The notes under the pieces are model-generated. The model was given only the letters and a program-made list of their open reading frames with translations, searched no databases and was not told where the DNA came from. From Caulobacter vibrioides (GTDB lineage: Bacteria; Pseudomonadota; Alphaproteobacteria; Caulobacterales; Caulobacteraceae): a DNA stretch of 64,000 nt. The stretch is from assembly GCF_002858865.1 (NCBI RefSeq), contig NZ_PJRR01000016.1:219477-283476 (forward strand), written 5' to 3'. Of this stretch, positions 9,650-18,921 are shown piece after piece. A program made the translations under genes and the position numbers. How positions within the stretch are numbered: position 1 is the first letter of the stretch; every line of letters begins with the position of its first letter.

Positions 9650-11623
9650 ATGAAACTGAGAATTGCGCTTGTGCTGGCGGGGCTGTGCTTTGGCGGTCCT
9701 GTCCTGGCGGCCGAGGGAACCGCCGCCGCGGCCTTCGGCGCTCGGGAGTATGTTCAACAGATCAGCTTGTCGCCGGACGGTAAGCAGGTGGCCCTGGTAG
9801 CGCCCAGTGGCGTGCGTGGCGCGAAGCTCCTGGTTATCGACATCGCGGCGGGGACTTCCAAGACAATCCTCGTTTCCAGTGGCGAGCCGGAAAGACTTTC
9901 AGGATGTCGCTGGTCTACAGAGACCCGACTGGTCTGCAAGATATACGCTATCATCAAGAGTGCTGAAAATAACGTTCAATACACTCGTGTCCTGGCGTTG
10001 AATAACGACGGCAGTGACATGAAGATGATGACCGAGGCAGGCAATAATCGGTCGATCGGCGTCGCTCAGGACGGGGGCTCAGTGATCGACTGGTCAGCCG
10101 ACGCCTCGGCCAGCGCCATTCTGATGACCCGGAACTATCTTCCGGAGATGACCACCAACACCCGAACGGCCAGCGAAGACGATGGTCTGGGCGTGGAAAG
10201 GGTCGACACGGTCACCTTGGCGCGGCGGTCTGTCGAAAAGCCCTATCCCAATGCCGTCGAATACATCAGCGACGGTCGGGGCTCCGTCCGAATTCTGGGT
10301 CTGCGGCCGACCCGCGGCACATCAGGCTATGCCGGCGCGCGGACGGCCTATCTCTACCGACAGGAAGGCAAGCGCGAGTGGCTCCCGCTGAGTCAGGTGG
10401 TGAGCGGCCCGACCGGCTATACCGGCTTCAATCCGTACGCCGTCGATCCGAAGCTGAACGTCGCCTATGGCTTTAATGAGAAGGACGGCCGTCAGGCGCT
10501 CTTCAAGGTCTCGCTCGACGGATCGCTGACTCAGGACCTTGTCCTCGCTCGTCCCGACGTTGATGTCGCCGGGCTCGTTCGGATCGGACGACAGGATCGG
10601 GTGGTCGGCGCCTACTTTGTCACTGATCGTCGCGAGACCGAGTTTTTCGACCCAGAACTGCGCAAGCTCGGCGCGGCTCTGGGCAGGGCTTTAGCTGGAC
10701 GGATTGTTACCTTCATCGATGCGTCCGCCGACGAATCCAAGCTGCTTCTGTTTGCCGGCGGCGACAGCGATCCGGGCGTCTACTACATTTTCGACAAGTC
10801 GACGCGAAAGCTTCAGGATCTGACTGGCGCCCGGCCTCAGCTGGAGGGCTTGAAGCTGGCGACGGTTAAGGCGGTCACCTATCCGGCTGCGGACGGTGTC
10901 CAGATCCCAGCCTATCTCACCCTGCCTGCCGGCAGTGACGGAAGGAATCTTCCGGCTATCGTCATGCCGCATGGCGGACCCAGCGCGCGGGACGAATGGG
11001 GCTTCGACTGGCTGGCGCAGTTTTTCGCCCAGCAAGGCTACGCGGTGCTGCAACCTAATTATCGTGGCTCGAGCGGCTACGGCGCAGACTGGTTTCAGAA
11101 GAACGGCTTTCAGTCCTGGCGCACGGCGATCGGCGACGTGAACGATGGTGGGCGCTGGTTGCAGAAGGAAGGCATCGCAGCGCCGGGCAAGCTGGCTATC
11201 GTCGGCTGGTCCTATGGCGGCTACGCGGCCCTCCAATCGGCGGTGCTGGATTCTGATCTCTTTAAGGCGGTGGTGGCGATCGCACCGGTCACAGACCTGG
11301 AAATGCTGCGCAACGAGTTCTTGAACTTCGAGAATTACCTACAGGCCAGCGCGTTTATCGGCAGAGGGCCTCACGTTACCGAGGGTTCTCCGGCCCAGAA
11401 CGCGGCGGCCATAAAGGCGCCGGTGCTGCTGTTTCACGGCGATCTCGACGCCAATGTGGGCATCGGTGAGTCACGCCTTATGGAGCGCAAGCTGAAGGCG
11501 GCTGGCCGGTCGGTGGAGCTGATTGAGTTCAAGGGCCTGGATCACCAGCTGGCCGACGACGCAGCGCGAACCCAAATGCTGGGCAAGGCGGATGCGTTCT
11601 TGCGAACCGCTTTGGGTTTCTAG
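9650..11623 (+). CDS. Secreted S9-family prolyl oligopeptidase/dipeptidyl aminopeptidase
   Basis: 657 residues from the ATG at 9650 (GGGG about 7 nt upstream); an ATG 12 nt earlier has no proper ribosome-site spacing. A signal peptide covers about residues 1-20. The N-terminal two-thirds resembles a beta-propeller (QQISLSPDGKQVALVAPSG). The C-terminal alpha/beta-hydrolase carries the nucleophile Ser521 in GWSYGGY, the acid in HGDLDANVG and the His in KGLDHQL. S9 enzymes cleave short, often proline-containing peptides; the periplasm is the likely place. Single gene, ended by a GGCCGC/GCGGCC hairpin. It separates zapA from the 6S-like RNA, an arrangement that looks like an insertion into a conserved neighbourhood. 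Confidence 0.88.
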   Translation: MKLRIALVLAGLCFGGPVLAAEGTAAAAFGAREYVQQISLSPDGKQVALVAPSGVRGAKLLVIDIAAGTSKTILVSSGEPERLSGCRWSTETRLVCKIYAIIKSAENNVQYTRVLALNNDGSDMKMMTEAGNNRSIGVAQDGGSVIDWSADASASAILMTRNYLPEMTTNTRTASEDDGLGVERVDTVTLARRSVEKPYPNAVEYISDGRGSVRILGLRPTRGTSGYAGARTAYLYRQEGKREWLPLSQVVSGPTGYTGFNPYAVDPKLNVAYGFNEKDGRQALFKVSLDGSLTQDLVLARPDVDVAGLVRIGRQDRVVGAYFVTDRRETEFFDPELRKLGAALGRALAGRIVTFIDASADESKLLLFAGGDSDPGVYYIFDKSTRKLQDLTGARPQLEGLKLATVKAVTYPAADGVQIPAYLTLPAGSDGRNLPAIVMPHGGPSARDEWGFDWLAQFFAQQGYAVLQPNYRGSSGYGADWFQKNGFQSWRTAIGDVNDGGRWLQKEGIAAPGKLAIVGWSYGGYAALQSAVLDSDLFKAVVAIAPVTDLEMLRNEFLNFENYLQASAFIGRGPHVTEGSPAQNAAAIKAPVLLFHGDLDANVGIGESRLMERKLKAAGRSVELIEFKGLDHQLADDAARTQMLGKADAFLRTALGF

Positions 11624-11642
11624 GCCCGAGCTGGCCGGATAA

Positions 11643-11667
11643 GGCCGCCCCTATCGCTGGAGCGGCC
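11643..11667 (+). terminator. Hairpin downstream of the S9 peptidase
   Basis: GGCCGC and GCGGCC flank a 13-nt loop shortly after the peptidase stop. There is no T tract, so termination strength is uncertain. It lies directly before the presumed -10 element of the 6S-like RNA. Confidence 0.45.
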
Positions 11668-11681
11668 TAGCGACTATATAG

Positions 11682-11801
11682 ACAGGTGGCGGGTCTTGCT
11701 GTGGCTCTCGTCGAAGATTTCTATTCCCAGGGACCTTAATCTCTCTATCGGGACCTGTTCCCTCCCGTGGCCGTGGCTGCGGGAACACGGGGCCCACCTG
11801 T
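11682..11801 (+). ncRNA. ssrS: 6S-like RNA (ssrS)
   Basis: No open frame covers this stretch, and its two ends are complementary: ACAGGTGG at 11682-11689 pairs with CCACCTGT at 11794-11801, closing a region of about 120 nt. Inside are further G/C-rich complementary pieces around an A/U-rich, less paired middle, as in the open-promoter mimic of 6S RNA. A TATATA -10-like sequence ends at 11680, placing transcription start at the foot of the stem. The next gene is 5-FTHF cyclo-ligase and zapA lies upstream, the classic neighbourhood of ssrS. The RNA would bind sigma-70-type holoenzyme. The 3' end could extend a little further. Confidence 0.65.
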
Positions 11802-11993
11802 AACTAACAGGTTCGAGTGGATTGAAACGTCTTCACGGTTCTTCGCGGCGCCGCCACCTTTTCTCCATAAGAGCTGTCTTCCCGGCCAAGTGCGCAGCAC
11901 GCCGAGCCGGGATCGCCGAAAGCGTGGCGCGCGCCGTGCTCCCGGTTCGGCGCGGCCTTGCGGCCGCTGGACCGGGATGCCAGCTTTCACGGA

Positions 11994-12602
11994 ATGACCA
12001 TCGTCGATCCCGTCGCGGCCAAGACCGCCCTCCGCGTCTTTCTGCGGAACCAGCGCAAGCAACTGGCGATCGAGACGCCCCAGGCCGACTGGATGATCGC
12101 CGAGCAGGCCCGCGCCCCGCTGGCGCGGCTATTCCCCGATCCAAGGGGCAAGGTCGCGGCGCTGTATCATGGGCTGGGCTCGGAGATTTCGCCGCTCATC
12201 CTGGCCGAGCAGATGGCCGAGGCGGGCTGGACCCTGGCCCTGCCCAAGGTGGTCAATCCCGATGGCGGCAAGATGATCTTCCGGCGCTGGACCCCTGGCC
12301 AACCCCTCAAGCGCGACAAGATCGGCCTGCTGGCGCCCGGACGCGAGCAGCCGATGATCGTTCCAGACTTGGTGGTCACGCCTTTGCTGGCCTTCCAGCG
12401 CGACGGCGTGCGGCTGGGCCAGGGCGGCGGCTACTATGATCGCGCCTTGGCGTTTCTGCGCTCGCGGCGCCCCGTCTTCGTCCTGGGCCTCGCCTACAGC
12501 GGTCAACAAGCGGAGAATTTGCCGCACGAGGCGCACGATCAAAGGCTGGACGCGATCCTTACTGAAAAAGAATATATAGCCGTCAAGGACATGGCCGGGT
12601 AA
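11994..12602 (+). CDS. 5-formyltetrahydrofolate cyclo-ligase
   Basis: 202 residues from the ATG at 11994. It has the 5-FTHF cyclo-ligase signatures: KTALRVFLRNQRKQL near the N-terminus, VAALYHGLGSE, the substrate/ATP loop VVTPLLAFQRDGVRLGQGGGYYDRAL and the C-terminal DQRLDAILTEKEYI. It converts 5-formyl-THF to 5,10-methenyl-THF with ATP. The family gene (ygfA/fau) is typically placed after 6S RNA, as here. An upstream in-frame ATG at 11958 would add 12 residues without resemblance to the family, so I prefer the later one. The metallophosphoesterase gene follows after 33 nt, so the two may be co-transcribed. Confidence 0.92.
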   Translation: MTIVDPVAAKTALRVFLRNQRKQLAIETPQADWMIAEQARAPLARLFPDPRGKVAALYHGLGSEISPLILAEQMAEAGWTLALPKVVNPDGGKMIFRRWTPGQPLKRDKIGLLAPGREQPMIVPDLVVTPLLAFQRDGVRLGQGGGYYDRALAFLRSRRPVFVLGLAYSGQQAENLPHEAHDQRLDAILTEKEYIAVKDMAG

Positions 12603-12635
12603 CGGGCCTGCACATTCCGCTTTTTGGGACTATCG

Positions 12636-13457
12636 ATGCGTTTCGCCTTCTTCGGCGATGTCGTCGGCAAGTCGGGTCGTGACGGCCTGGCCGACCATCT
12701 GCCCGACCTTCGTCGTCAGCTCGGCCTCGAGTTCGTGATCATCAACGCCGAGAACGCCGCGGCGGGCTTCGGTATCACCGAGAACACCGCGCGCGAGCTG
12801 TTCGAGGCCGGCGCCGACTGCCTGACCCTGGGCAATCACAGCTGGGACCAGCGCGAGGCCCTGACCTATATCGTGCGCGAGCCGCGCCTGATCCGGCCGG
12901 CCAACTATCCGATCCTGTCCGACGCGCCGGGCCGGGGCAGCCACCTGTTCCAGACCGACTCGGGCAAGACGGTGTTCGTGGTCAATCTGCTGGGCCGCGT
13001 GCACATGGACGCCATGGACGACCCCTTCGCCGCCGCCGACCGCGAGTTGGACAAGGCCCCGCTGGGCCAGGTGGCCGATGCGGTGATCGTCGACATGCAC
13101 TGCGAGGCGACCTCGGAAAAGATGGCCATGGGCCACTATTGCGACGGCCGCGCCTCGCTGGTGGTGGGCACCCACACCCACGTGCCGACCGCCGACTGCC
13201 AGGTTCTCCCCGGCGGCACCGCCTATCAGACCGACGCCGGCGCCTGCGCCGACTATGACAGCGTGATCGGCAACCAGAAGGAAGAGCCCCTGCGGCGCTT
13301 CACCACCAAGATCAGCGGCGGCCGCTACCAGCCGGCCTCCGGCCCGGCCACGGTCTGCGGCGTGTTCGTCGAGACCGACGATCGCACCGGCCTGGCGGTC
13401 CGGGTCGAACCGATCCGGGTGGGCGGGCGGCTGAAAGAGACCATTCCCACGGTTTAG
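12636..13457 (+). CDS. YmdB-family metallophosphoesterase (TIGR00282)
   Basis: 273 residues starting [18 protein letters not shown]. The dinuclear metal site is visible as FFGDVVG (Asp8), [26 protein letters not shown], and the paired His motif [11 protein letters not shown]. Members hydrolyse 2',3'-cyclic nucleotides or related phosphodiesters. In Bacillus, YmdB affects sporulation and biofilm choice, but the alphaproteobacterial role is not settled. The ATG at 12636 was chosen over a TTG 12 nt upstream because the conserved Rossmann-like strand begins there. Confidence 0.87.
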   Translation: MRFAFFGDVVGKSGRDGLADHLPDLRRQLGLEFVIINAENAAAGFGITENTARELFEAGADCLTLGNHSWDQREALTYIVREPRLIRPANYPILSDAPGRGSHLFQTDSGKTVFVVNLLGRVHMDAMDDPFAAADRELDKAPLGQVADAVIVDMHCEATSEKMAMGHYCDGRASLVVGTHTHVPTADCQVLPGGTAYQTDAGACADYDSVIGNQKEEPLRRFTTKISGGRYQPASGPATVCGVFVETDDRTGLAVRVEPIRVGGRLKETIPTV

Positions 13458-13551
13458 GGCCGCAAAAGGCGGGCTTTGTTGTCAAACCCGCTCGCGAGGG
13501 GCTAAAAGCCCGGCCTTCCAGAACCTCACCGACGACAGAGGGCGCGCGCGC

Positions 13552-14307
13552 ATGGCCGGCCATTCGAAATTCAAGAACATCATGCACCGCAAGGGGCGCG
13601 CCGACGCCGCGCGGTCCAAGCTGTTCTCCAAGCTGTCGCGGGAGATCACCGTGGCGGCCAAGACGGGTCTGCCCGATCCGGCCATGAACCCGCGCCTGCG
13701 CCTGGCCGTGAACAACGCCAAGGCCGAAAGCCTGCCCAAGGACGTGATCGAGCGCGCGATCAAGAAGTCGCAGATGGGCGACGCGGCCGACTATTCGGAG
13801 ATCCGCTACGAAGGCGTGGCCGCCGGCGGCGTCGGGATCATCGTCGAGGTGCTGACCGACAACAAGAACCGCGCCGCCGCCAATGTCCGCTCCTACTTCA
13901 CCAAGATGGGCGGCAATATGGGCGCCACCGGCTCGGTGACCTTCAACTTCGACCGCGTCGGCCAGATCAGCTATCCGGCCAAGGCCGCGTCGGAAGACGA
14001 CATGATGGAAGCCGCCATCGAGGCCGGCGCCGATGACGTCACCTCCGACATGGACGAGGAAGGCGAGGGCCACACGGTCTACACCGCCTTCGAAAGCCTG
14101 AACGATGTGGCCGCCGCCCTGGAAGCCAAATTCGGCGCGGCGTCGAACACCAAGATCGCCTGGCGTCCGAAGATGCAGGTCCCGGTCACCGGCGACGCCG
14201 TGGCCACCCTGATGAAGCTGCTCGACATGCTGGACGAGGACGACGACGTCCAGGCCGTCTACTCGAACGAAGACATCAGCGACGAAGACCTGGCCAAGCT
14301 GGGTTGA
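13552..14307 (+). CDS. YebC/PmpR family protein (TACO1-like)
   Basis: 251 residues, standard for YebC. It begins [32 protein letters not shown], the near-invariant family start. Domain 2 contains [22 protein letters not shown] and the acidic C-terminus runs [15 protein letters not shown]. Originally called a transcriptional regulator, YebC proteins are now also linked to ribosome stalling at proline stretches. A stem-loop follows the gene. In many genomes yebC precedes ruvC; here purC and two accessory-looking genes lie between yebC and ruvCAB. Confidence 0.95.
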   Translation: MAGHSKFKNIMHRKGRADAARSKLFSKLSREITVAAKTGLPDPAMNPRLRLAVNNAKAESLPKDVIERAIKKSQMGDAADYSEIRYEGVAAGGVGIIVEVLTDNKNRAAANVRSYFTKMGGNMGATGSVTFNFDRVGQISYPAKAASEDDMMEAAIEAGADDVTSDMDEEGEGHTVYTAFESLNDVAAALEAKFGAASNTKIAWRPKMQVPVTGDAVATLMKLLDMLDEDDDVQAVYSNEDISDEDLAKLG

Positions 14308-14312
14308 TGAAT

Positions 14313-14340
14313 TGGGGGAGGTCCGGACGGGCCTCCCCTT
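14313..14340 (+). terminator. Terminator-like hairpin after yebC
   Basis: GGGGGAGG, a loop of about 10 nt, then CCTCCCC followed by TTCGTCTTT. It lies between the yebC stop and the purC GTG, so purC probably has its own start of transcription or receives read-through. Confidence 0.6.
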
Positions 14341-14374
14341 CGTCTTTGCGTATCCCTGAAAGACCGAGGCTCCG

Positions 14375-15337
14375 GTGACCCTTTCCGCCCCCAACGCCCT
14401 GGCTGTCGTCGACCTGCCTGGCCTGCCCAACCACTATCGCGGCAAGGTGCGGGACAATTACGACCTGCCTGACGGTCGCCGCGTGATCGTGGCCTCGGAC
14501 CGACTCAGCGCCTTCGACCGCAACCTGTGCGCGGTGCCGGGCAAGGGGCAGGTGCTGACAGAGACCGCGCGGTTCTGGTTCGACGCCACGGCGGACATCT
14601 GCCCCAACCACGTGCTGGCCTATCCCGATCCCAACGTGCTGATCGGCAAGCGTCTGGAGATGCTGCCGGTCGAGCTGGTGGTGCGCGGCTATCTGGCGGG
14701 GACGACCTCGACCTCGATCCTGACGCTGTACAACAAGGGCGAGCGCCAGATGTACGGCGTGACGCTGCCCGACGGCCTGAAGGCCAATCAGCGCCTGCCG
14801 CAAGCCATCCTGACCCCGACCAGCAAGGCCGCCGACGGCGACCACGACGCGCCGCTGTCGCCGGACGAGGTGCTGGCCCAAGGGCTGGTTACGCCCGCCC
14901 AGTGGGCGCAGCTCAGCGCCTACGCCCTGGCCCTGTTCGCGCGCGGCCAGGCCATGGCCGCCGAGCGGGGCCTGATCCTGGCCGACACCAAGTACGAGTT
15001 CGGCCTGGATGAGACCGGCGCCATCGTGCTGGCCGACGAGATCCACACGCCCGACAGCAGCCGCTTCTGGAAGGCCGCCACCTATGAGGCCCGGTTCGCG
15101 GCGGGGCAGCGGCCGGATAGCTTCGACAAGGACTTCGTCCGCGCCTGGGTGGCTGAGCGGTGCGACCCCTACAACGACCCGATCCCCGAGATCCCGGCCG
15201 AGCTGATCGCCCAGACCTCGGCGGTCTATATCGAGGCGTTTGAGGCCATCACCGGCCAGACCTTCGCCGCGTCCGACGCAAGCGAGCCGGTCATGGCCCG
15301 CGTGAAGCGCAATCTCGACGCCTATCTGGCAGGGTAG
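14375..15337 (+). CDS. purC: Phosphoribosylaminoimidazole-succinocarboxamide synthase (SAICAR synthetase), long form
   Basis: 320 residues, longer than the roughly 240-residue short type and like the long/eukaryotic form. It ligates aspartate to CAIR with ATP in purine synthesis. Signatures: [14 protein letters not shown] (nucleotide loop), [24 protein letters not shown] (SAICAR signature 1), [14 protein letters not shown] and [14 protein letters not shown] (signature 2), and [14 protein letters not shown] start is used. It is the only purine gene in the window. Confidence 0.95.
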   Translation: MTLSAPNALAVVDLPGLPNHYRGKVRDNYDLPDGRRVIVASDRLSAFDRNLCAVPGKGQVLTETARFWFDATADICPNHVLAYPDPNVLIGKRLEMLPVELVVRGYLAGTTSTSILTLYNKGERQMYGVTLPDGLKANQRLPQAILTPTSKAADGDHDAPLSPDEVLAQGLVTPAQWAQLSAYALALFARGQAMAAERGLILADTKYEFGLDETGAIVLADEIHTPDSSRFWKAATYEARFAAGQRPDSFDKDFVRAWVAERCDPYNDPIPEIPAELIAQTSAVYIEAFEAITGQTFAASDASEPVMARVKRNLDAYLAG

Positions 15338-15342
15338 GGCGC

Positions 15343-15540
15343 TTAGTCTGGCGGGTTCTGCTCGAACAGAAGCACGTCTTCATGCAGTCGATGCCGCGGT
15401 AGCGCGCTGGATATGTACATGTCGGCCCGGACCTTAAGGTCCGAGGCGTCGTCGAGCCCGCCGCTCGTACGGCTGGCGCGGAACACGCGGATCTCCCCGG
15501 CGGACACCTCATGCGAGTCCGCCTGGAACACCATGGTCAA
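15343..15540 (-). CDS. Possible small protein, no recognised family
   Basis: 65-residue frame on the minus strand starting MTMVFQADSHEV. It has no signal peptide, no membrane segment and no convincing ribosome site. It lies in a 436-nt stretch (15338-15773) between purC and the TIGR02594-like gene. No other convincing frame is present there; the rest of that stretch shows nothing I can name. It could be a real small gene, the remnant of a longer one, or chance. I do not recognise it. Confidence 0.25.
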   Translation of the reverse strand: MTMVFQADSHEVSAGEIRVFRASRTSGGLDDASDLKVRADMYISSALPRHRLHEDVLLFEQNPPD

Positions 15541-15773
15541 GTTGCGCGACCGCCGGCCACGTACTGGGGGTCACGGTAGTGGCAGGCGATGTGGAATAGC
15601 GCCGCCGCTGTCAGGACTTATGGGATCTCGCCGCAGCGGCAGCCGCCGATTCTGCTGGTGATGTCGGCCTCCCGCCCTACTTGCCGCCCGCACCACGCTT
15701 CGGCCTTCACTAGTCTAGCCCTGCCAGAGCTCTTCGCCTTCGAGGCCGCCTCACGGCGCGAGACCAAGGCCCC

Positions 15774-16730
15774 CTAGCGCTTGGACTCTGGCCACCTGAA
15801 GGCGACAGCACGATCGGCGTTCAGCTCGGCTGTCGTCACTGAATCGAACGTGTTGCCGCCTAGAACAACGATCGTATTGGGCTGTTTCCCAGGGCCGACA
15901 TAGAAGCCGGCGTGGCGGGACCATGCGCCTGGTGCGCCCCTCCGAAAGATGACGATGGCACCCGGACGCGGCCGTTTGATTGGAGTACCCCACGTCTCCC
16001 ATGTCTTGCCCATGAGGGAGTTGGTGCCTTCGACACCGGCTTGCTTAAAGACCCAATTAAGGTAGGCGCTATTCCAGGATATCTCATCGTTTAGGTCTAC
16101 CGACGTATCTGTCGATTTCAAATACTCGACGATGCGAGGATTATTCTTCGGGCCGGCAATCTCTTTGACGCCGACCTCTTTGAGCGCAAACTTAAGCCAG
16201 GGGGCATCCGCCTTGGAGGCATTCTCAAGAATCTGCTGGGAGGCCGGTTCAAGCTTACGTTCAAGGCTGGTATTGGCTGGCTCGCCGGTGGTCGTCGGCA
16301 GGAACGCGCCCTCGCCTGACTTCCGGTTCTTTAGATAGCCGTCGAGCTTGCCAGAGTGGTCCGTGTACAGGCCAGAATCCAGCAGCATCCGAAGGTTGGC
16401 GGCGGCTTGATCGGGGTCGCCGACCTTGATCATTTCCAGAACCCGGGCGTATTCGCCTCGCTGCTGCTCTAGTTCGTGTGTCAGGACTCCGTTGATCCTA
16501 GCGACTACCGCATTGCCGGCTAGGCCGATCGCGGCAATGAAGATCCCCACGATGGCCGGGTTCGTCCACGCCGCCAGAGGCTGTGACTTGGCCTTGAGCT
16601 CCAGTTCTTTTTCGCGAAGAACTAGTTCCTTTTCGCGCAGGTCCATTGCCAGCGCCTTGAGCGTTGCTTCGTTTGGGGACGGCGCGTCGCCGTCGCCCGC
16701 TGAAGAGGCCTTCTTGGGAGGGCTCGGCAT
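15774..16730 (-). CDS. Membrane-anchored TIGR02594-like (CHAP/NlpC-type fold) protein lacking the catalytic cysteine
   Basis: 318 residues with AGAGGA 7 nt before the ATG. Order: acidic start, a charged heptad-like helix (22-48, repeated REKEL units), one transmembrane helix (58-77), a linker domain, then from about 175 a TIGR02594-type domain (PWLKFALKEVGVKEIAGPKNNPRIVEYL; NWVFKQAGVEGTNSLMGKTWETWGTP; HAGFYVG; VLGGNTFDSVTT; FRWP). Where the family has Trp-Cys before the NW helix, this one reads Trp219-Asn220-Ser221, while the His (273) is kept. It probably no longer cleaves peptidoglycan and may bind it instead. It lies alone between purC and a peptidase, with lower GC than its neighbours. 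Confidence 0.72.
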   Translation of the reverse strand: MPSPPKKASSAGDGDAPSPNEATLKALAMDLREKELVLREKELELKAKSQPLAAWTNPAIVGIFIAAIGLAGNAVVARINGVLTHELEQQRGEYARVLEMIKVGDPDQAAANLRMLLDSGLYTDHSGKLDGYLKNRKSGEGAFLPTTTGEPANTSLERKLEPASQQILENASKADAPWLKFALKEVGVKEIAGPKNNPRIVEYLKSTDTSVDLNDEISWNSAYLNWVFKQAGVEGTNSLMGKTWETWGTPIKRPRPGAIVIFRRGAPGAWSRHAGFYVGPGKQPNTIVVLGGNTFDSVTTAELNADRAVAFRWPESKR

Positions 16731-16849
16731 GATGCCATCCTCTAACGGGCGAACTTCGAGAATTCAATTTAAGAGAGCTTTTATGTGTTTGGCAATCTTT
16801 GGAATTGTTCTCCGCCTCAAGGGCCGCAACATGTCGCCCTGCCGCGTCC

Positions 16850-18274
16850 CTACTTCCCGCCCGCATAGTCCTGGATAAGCCCGTGCAAGAAGTCGCGCCC
16901 CTCATAGAGCGACTTGACGCGCATGCGCTCGTTGAGGCCGTGAGCGCCGGTGCCCTCGGGACCATGGAACAGGCCGGTGACGCCATAGGTCGGAATGCCC
17001 GCCGCGCTGGTGTGGACCGCGTCGGTTGCGCCGGTCGACATGACAGGCAGGATCGGAACGCCGGGCCACAGCTTGGCGGCGTTCTTCTGGATGGGGCCCA
17101 TGATCGCCGGCGTCAGCGGCGGGGGCGGTGAGGCGGGCTTGGAGCTGTGGGCCAGGGTCACGGCGACCGCCGGATCCGCAGCCAGCTCGGTCAGCTTGGC
17201 CTTGACCTCATCGATGGGCGTTCCGGGAAGGATACGGCAGTTGATGTTCGCCGTAGCCCGCTGGGGCAGGGCGTTCGGCGCGTGACCCGCGCTGACCATG
17301 GTGGCGACGCACGTGGTCCGCAGCATCGAATTCCATGTGCGGTCCTTGGTGATCAAGGCGAGCGCGGTCGGATCGTTGACGTCGGCGACCAGCGTCTTCA
17401 TGGCCGCCGCCTGCTCCGGCGTGACGCGCGCCTGCATCTGGGTGAAGTAGCCCCGTGTGGCGTCGTTGAAACGCGGCGGGAACTGATAGGCGCCGATCCG
17501 GTCAAGGGCTGCGGACAGCTGATAGATCGCATTGGGCGAAACGGGGCGGCTGGAATGTCCGCCCGGATTGGTCACGGTGAGCGTAAAGTCCTGGTAGACC
17601 TTCTCGCCGGCCTGGACCTCGAGCATGACCGCCTTGCCCTGTTCATCGAGCAGGCCGGAGGCGCCTTCGTTCAGGGCGAACTCGGCGTCGACCAGGGGGC
17701 GGTGGTTCTTCAGCAGGTCTTCGATGCCGTTATAGCCCTCGCTCTCCTCGCCGCAGGTCAGGGCCATCTTGATGTCGCGCTTGGGCTTGAAGCCCGCCTG
17801 CTTCAGCCGGATCAGGCTGTCGACCCAGATGGCGGCCTGGGCCTTGTCGTCCGACGTGCCGCGTCCGTAGAAATAGCCGTTCTCCTCGACCAGCTTGAAC
17901 GGATCGCGAGTCCAGTCCTCGCGCTTGGCCTCCACCACGTCGATATGGGCCAGCAGCAGCATGGGCTTTGTCGTGGCGTCGGTCCCGCGCAGGACCGCGA
18001 CGAGATTGCCTTCGCGCGGATGCTTGGGCTCGACCACGACCCTGACGTCGGCTTCTGGGAAGCCGGCCGCCTTCAGCCGGGCGCCCATGGCCTCGGAGGC
18101 CGCAGTGCACGAGCCGACCGACAGGGTGGTGTTGATCTCGACCAGCTCCTTGTAGAGGTCGCGGAAGGCCAGTTGGTCTGGACGAACGGTCTTGGGCGGC
18201 TCGGCCGTCTGCGCGTTCGCCGCCGTCGCCAGCGCTATCAGCGCGCCCGCCGTCATCCATGCCATCGGCTTCAT
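16850..18274 (-). CDS. Secreted M20-family metallopeptidase
   Basis: 474 residues with a signal peptide (MKPMAWMTAGALIALATAANA, cleaved about residue 21). The two-zinc M20 site is visible: LLLAHIDVV (His and catalytic Asp), GRGTSDDKAQAAI (bridging Asp), CGEESEGYNG (general-base Glu plus ligand Glu) and a C-terminal His in GLFHGPEGTGAHGLNERM. A dimerisation/lid domain starts with VTNPGGHSSRPVSPNAIYQ. Likely a periplasmic carboxypeptidase or dipeptidase for peptide nutrition. It diverges from ruvC; the 137-nt gap between them also carries the ruvC SOS box. Confidence 0.9.
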   Translation of the reverse strand: MKPMAWMTAGALIALATAANAQTAEPPKTVRPDQLAFRDLYKELVEINTTLSVGSCTAASEAMGARLKAAGFPEADVRVVVEPKHPREGNLVAVLRGTDATTKPMLLLAHIDVVEAKREDWTRDPFKLVEENGYFYGRGTSDDKAQAAIWVDSLIRLKQAGFKPKRDIKMALTCGEESEGYNGIEDLLKNHRPLVDAEFALNEGASGLLDEQGKAVMLEVQAGEKVYQDFTLTVTNPGGHSSRPVSPNAIYQLSAALDRIGAYQFPPRFNDATRGYFTQMQARVTPEQAAAMKTLVADVNDPTALALITKDRTWNSMLRTTCVATMVSAGHAPNALPQRATANINCRILPGTPIDEVKAKLTELAADPAVAVTLAHSSKPASPPPPLTPAIMGPIQKNAAKLWPGVPILPVMSTGATDAVHTSAAGIPTYGVTGLFHGPEGTGAHGLNERMRVKSLYEGRDFLHGLIQDYAGGK

Positions 18275-18405
18275 CGAATTCGTCTCCCCAAGACCTTGTG
18301 GCGGGCAGCAGAGCTTGCCTCGCGGTCGCGCGCAAGGGGGTGTTGTTTACCCTCCGTTAGGGAAGACGGGGCTTTTCCTCGGGGGCGGAAGCGAGGAAAG
18401 TGCGA

Positions 18406-18420
18406 GAACACATGATGAAC
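18406..18420 (+). promoter_or_regulatory. LexA (SOS) box overlapping the ruvC start
   Basis: GAAC, exactly 7 nt, GAAC: the alphaproteobacterial LexA consensus. It covers both candidate ATG codons of ruvC (18412 and 18415), so bound LexA would block transcription right at the gene start. Confidence 0.72.
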
Positions 18421-18921
18421 GCGAATCGCCTTCCGACCCGGATCCTCGGCCTTGATCCCGGCCTGCGCCGCACCGGCTGGGGCGTGCTCGCCGTCGAGGG
18501 CTCGCGCATGACCCACATCGCGCATGGCGTGATCACGCCTGACGAGAAGGCCGAGTTCGCCGATCGGCTACTGCACCTGTTCGAAGGCATCACGGCGGTG
18601 ATCGAGCAGCATCGCCCCGACGAGGCGGCGGTCGAGGAGGTGTTCCTGAACACCAACGCCCAGTCGACCCTGAAGCTGGGCCACGCCCGCGCCGCCGCCT
18701 TGATCGCCCCGGCCCGCGCAGGCTTGCTCGTGGCCGAGTATTCCACGCGCCTGGTCAAGAAGGCGGTGGTCGGGACCGGCGCGGCCGACAAGGCTCAGAT
18801 CGGTTTCATGATCGCGCGGCTGTTGCCGACCGCGGGCAAGACCACGGCCGATTGCGCCGATGCGCTCGCCGTCGCCATCACCCACGCCAACCTGCGTGTC
18901 GCCAATCGGAGGGTCGCATGA
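18412..18921 (+). CDS. ruvC: Crossover junction endodeoxyribonuclease RuvC
   Basis: 169 residues. The RNase H-like fold starts with [16 protein letters not shown] (first catalytic Asp), followed by [20 protein letters not shown] (catalytic Glu) and the C-terminal [13 protein letters not shown] (last acidic pair). It resolves Holliday junctions. Tandem ATGs at 18412 and 18415 and a GTG at 18400 are all possible starts; 18412 keeps the family N-terminus. Its end overlaps ruvA by four bases. The LexA box across the start makes ruvCAB an SOS operon here. Confidence 0.95.
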   Translation: MMNANRLPTRILGLDPGLRRTGWGVLAVEGSRMTHIAHGVITPDEKAEFADRLLHLFEGITAVIEQHRPDEAAVEEVFLNTNAQSTLKLGHARAAALIAPARAGLLVAEYSTRLVKKAVVGTGAADKAQIGFMIARLLPTAGKTTADCADALAVAITHANLRVANRRVA

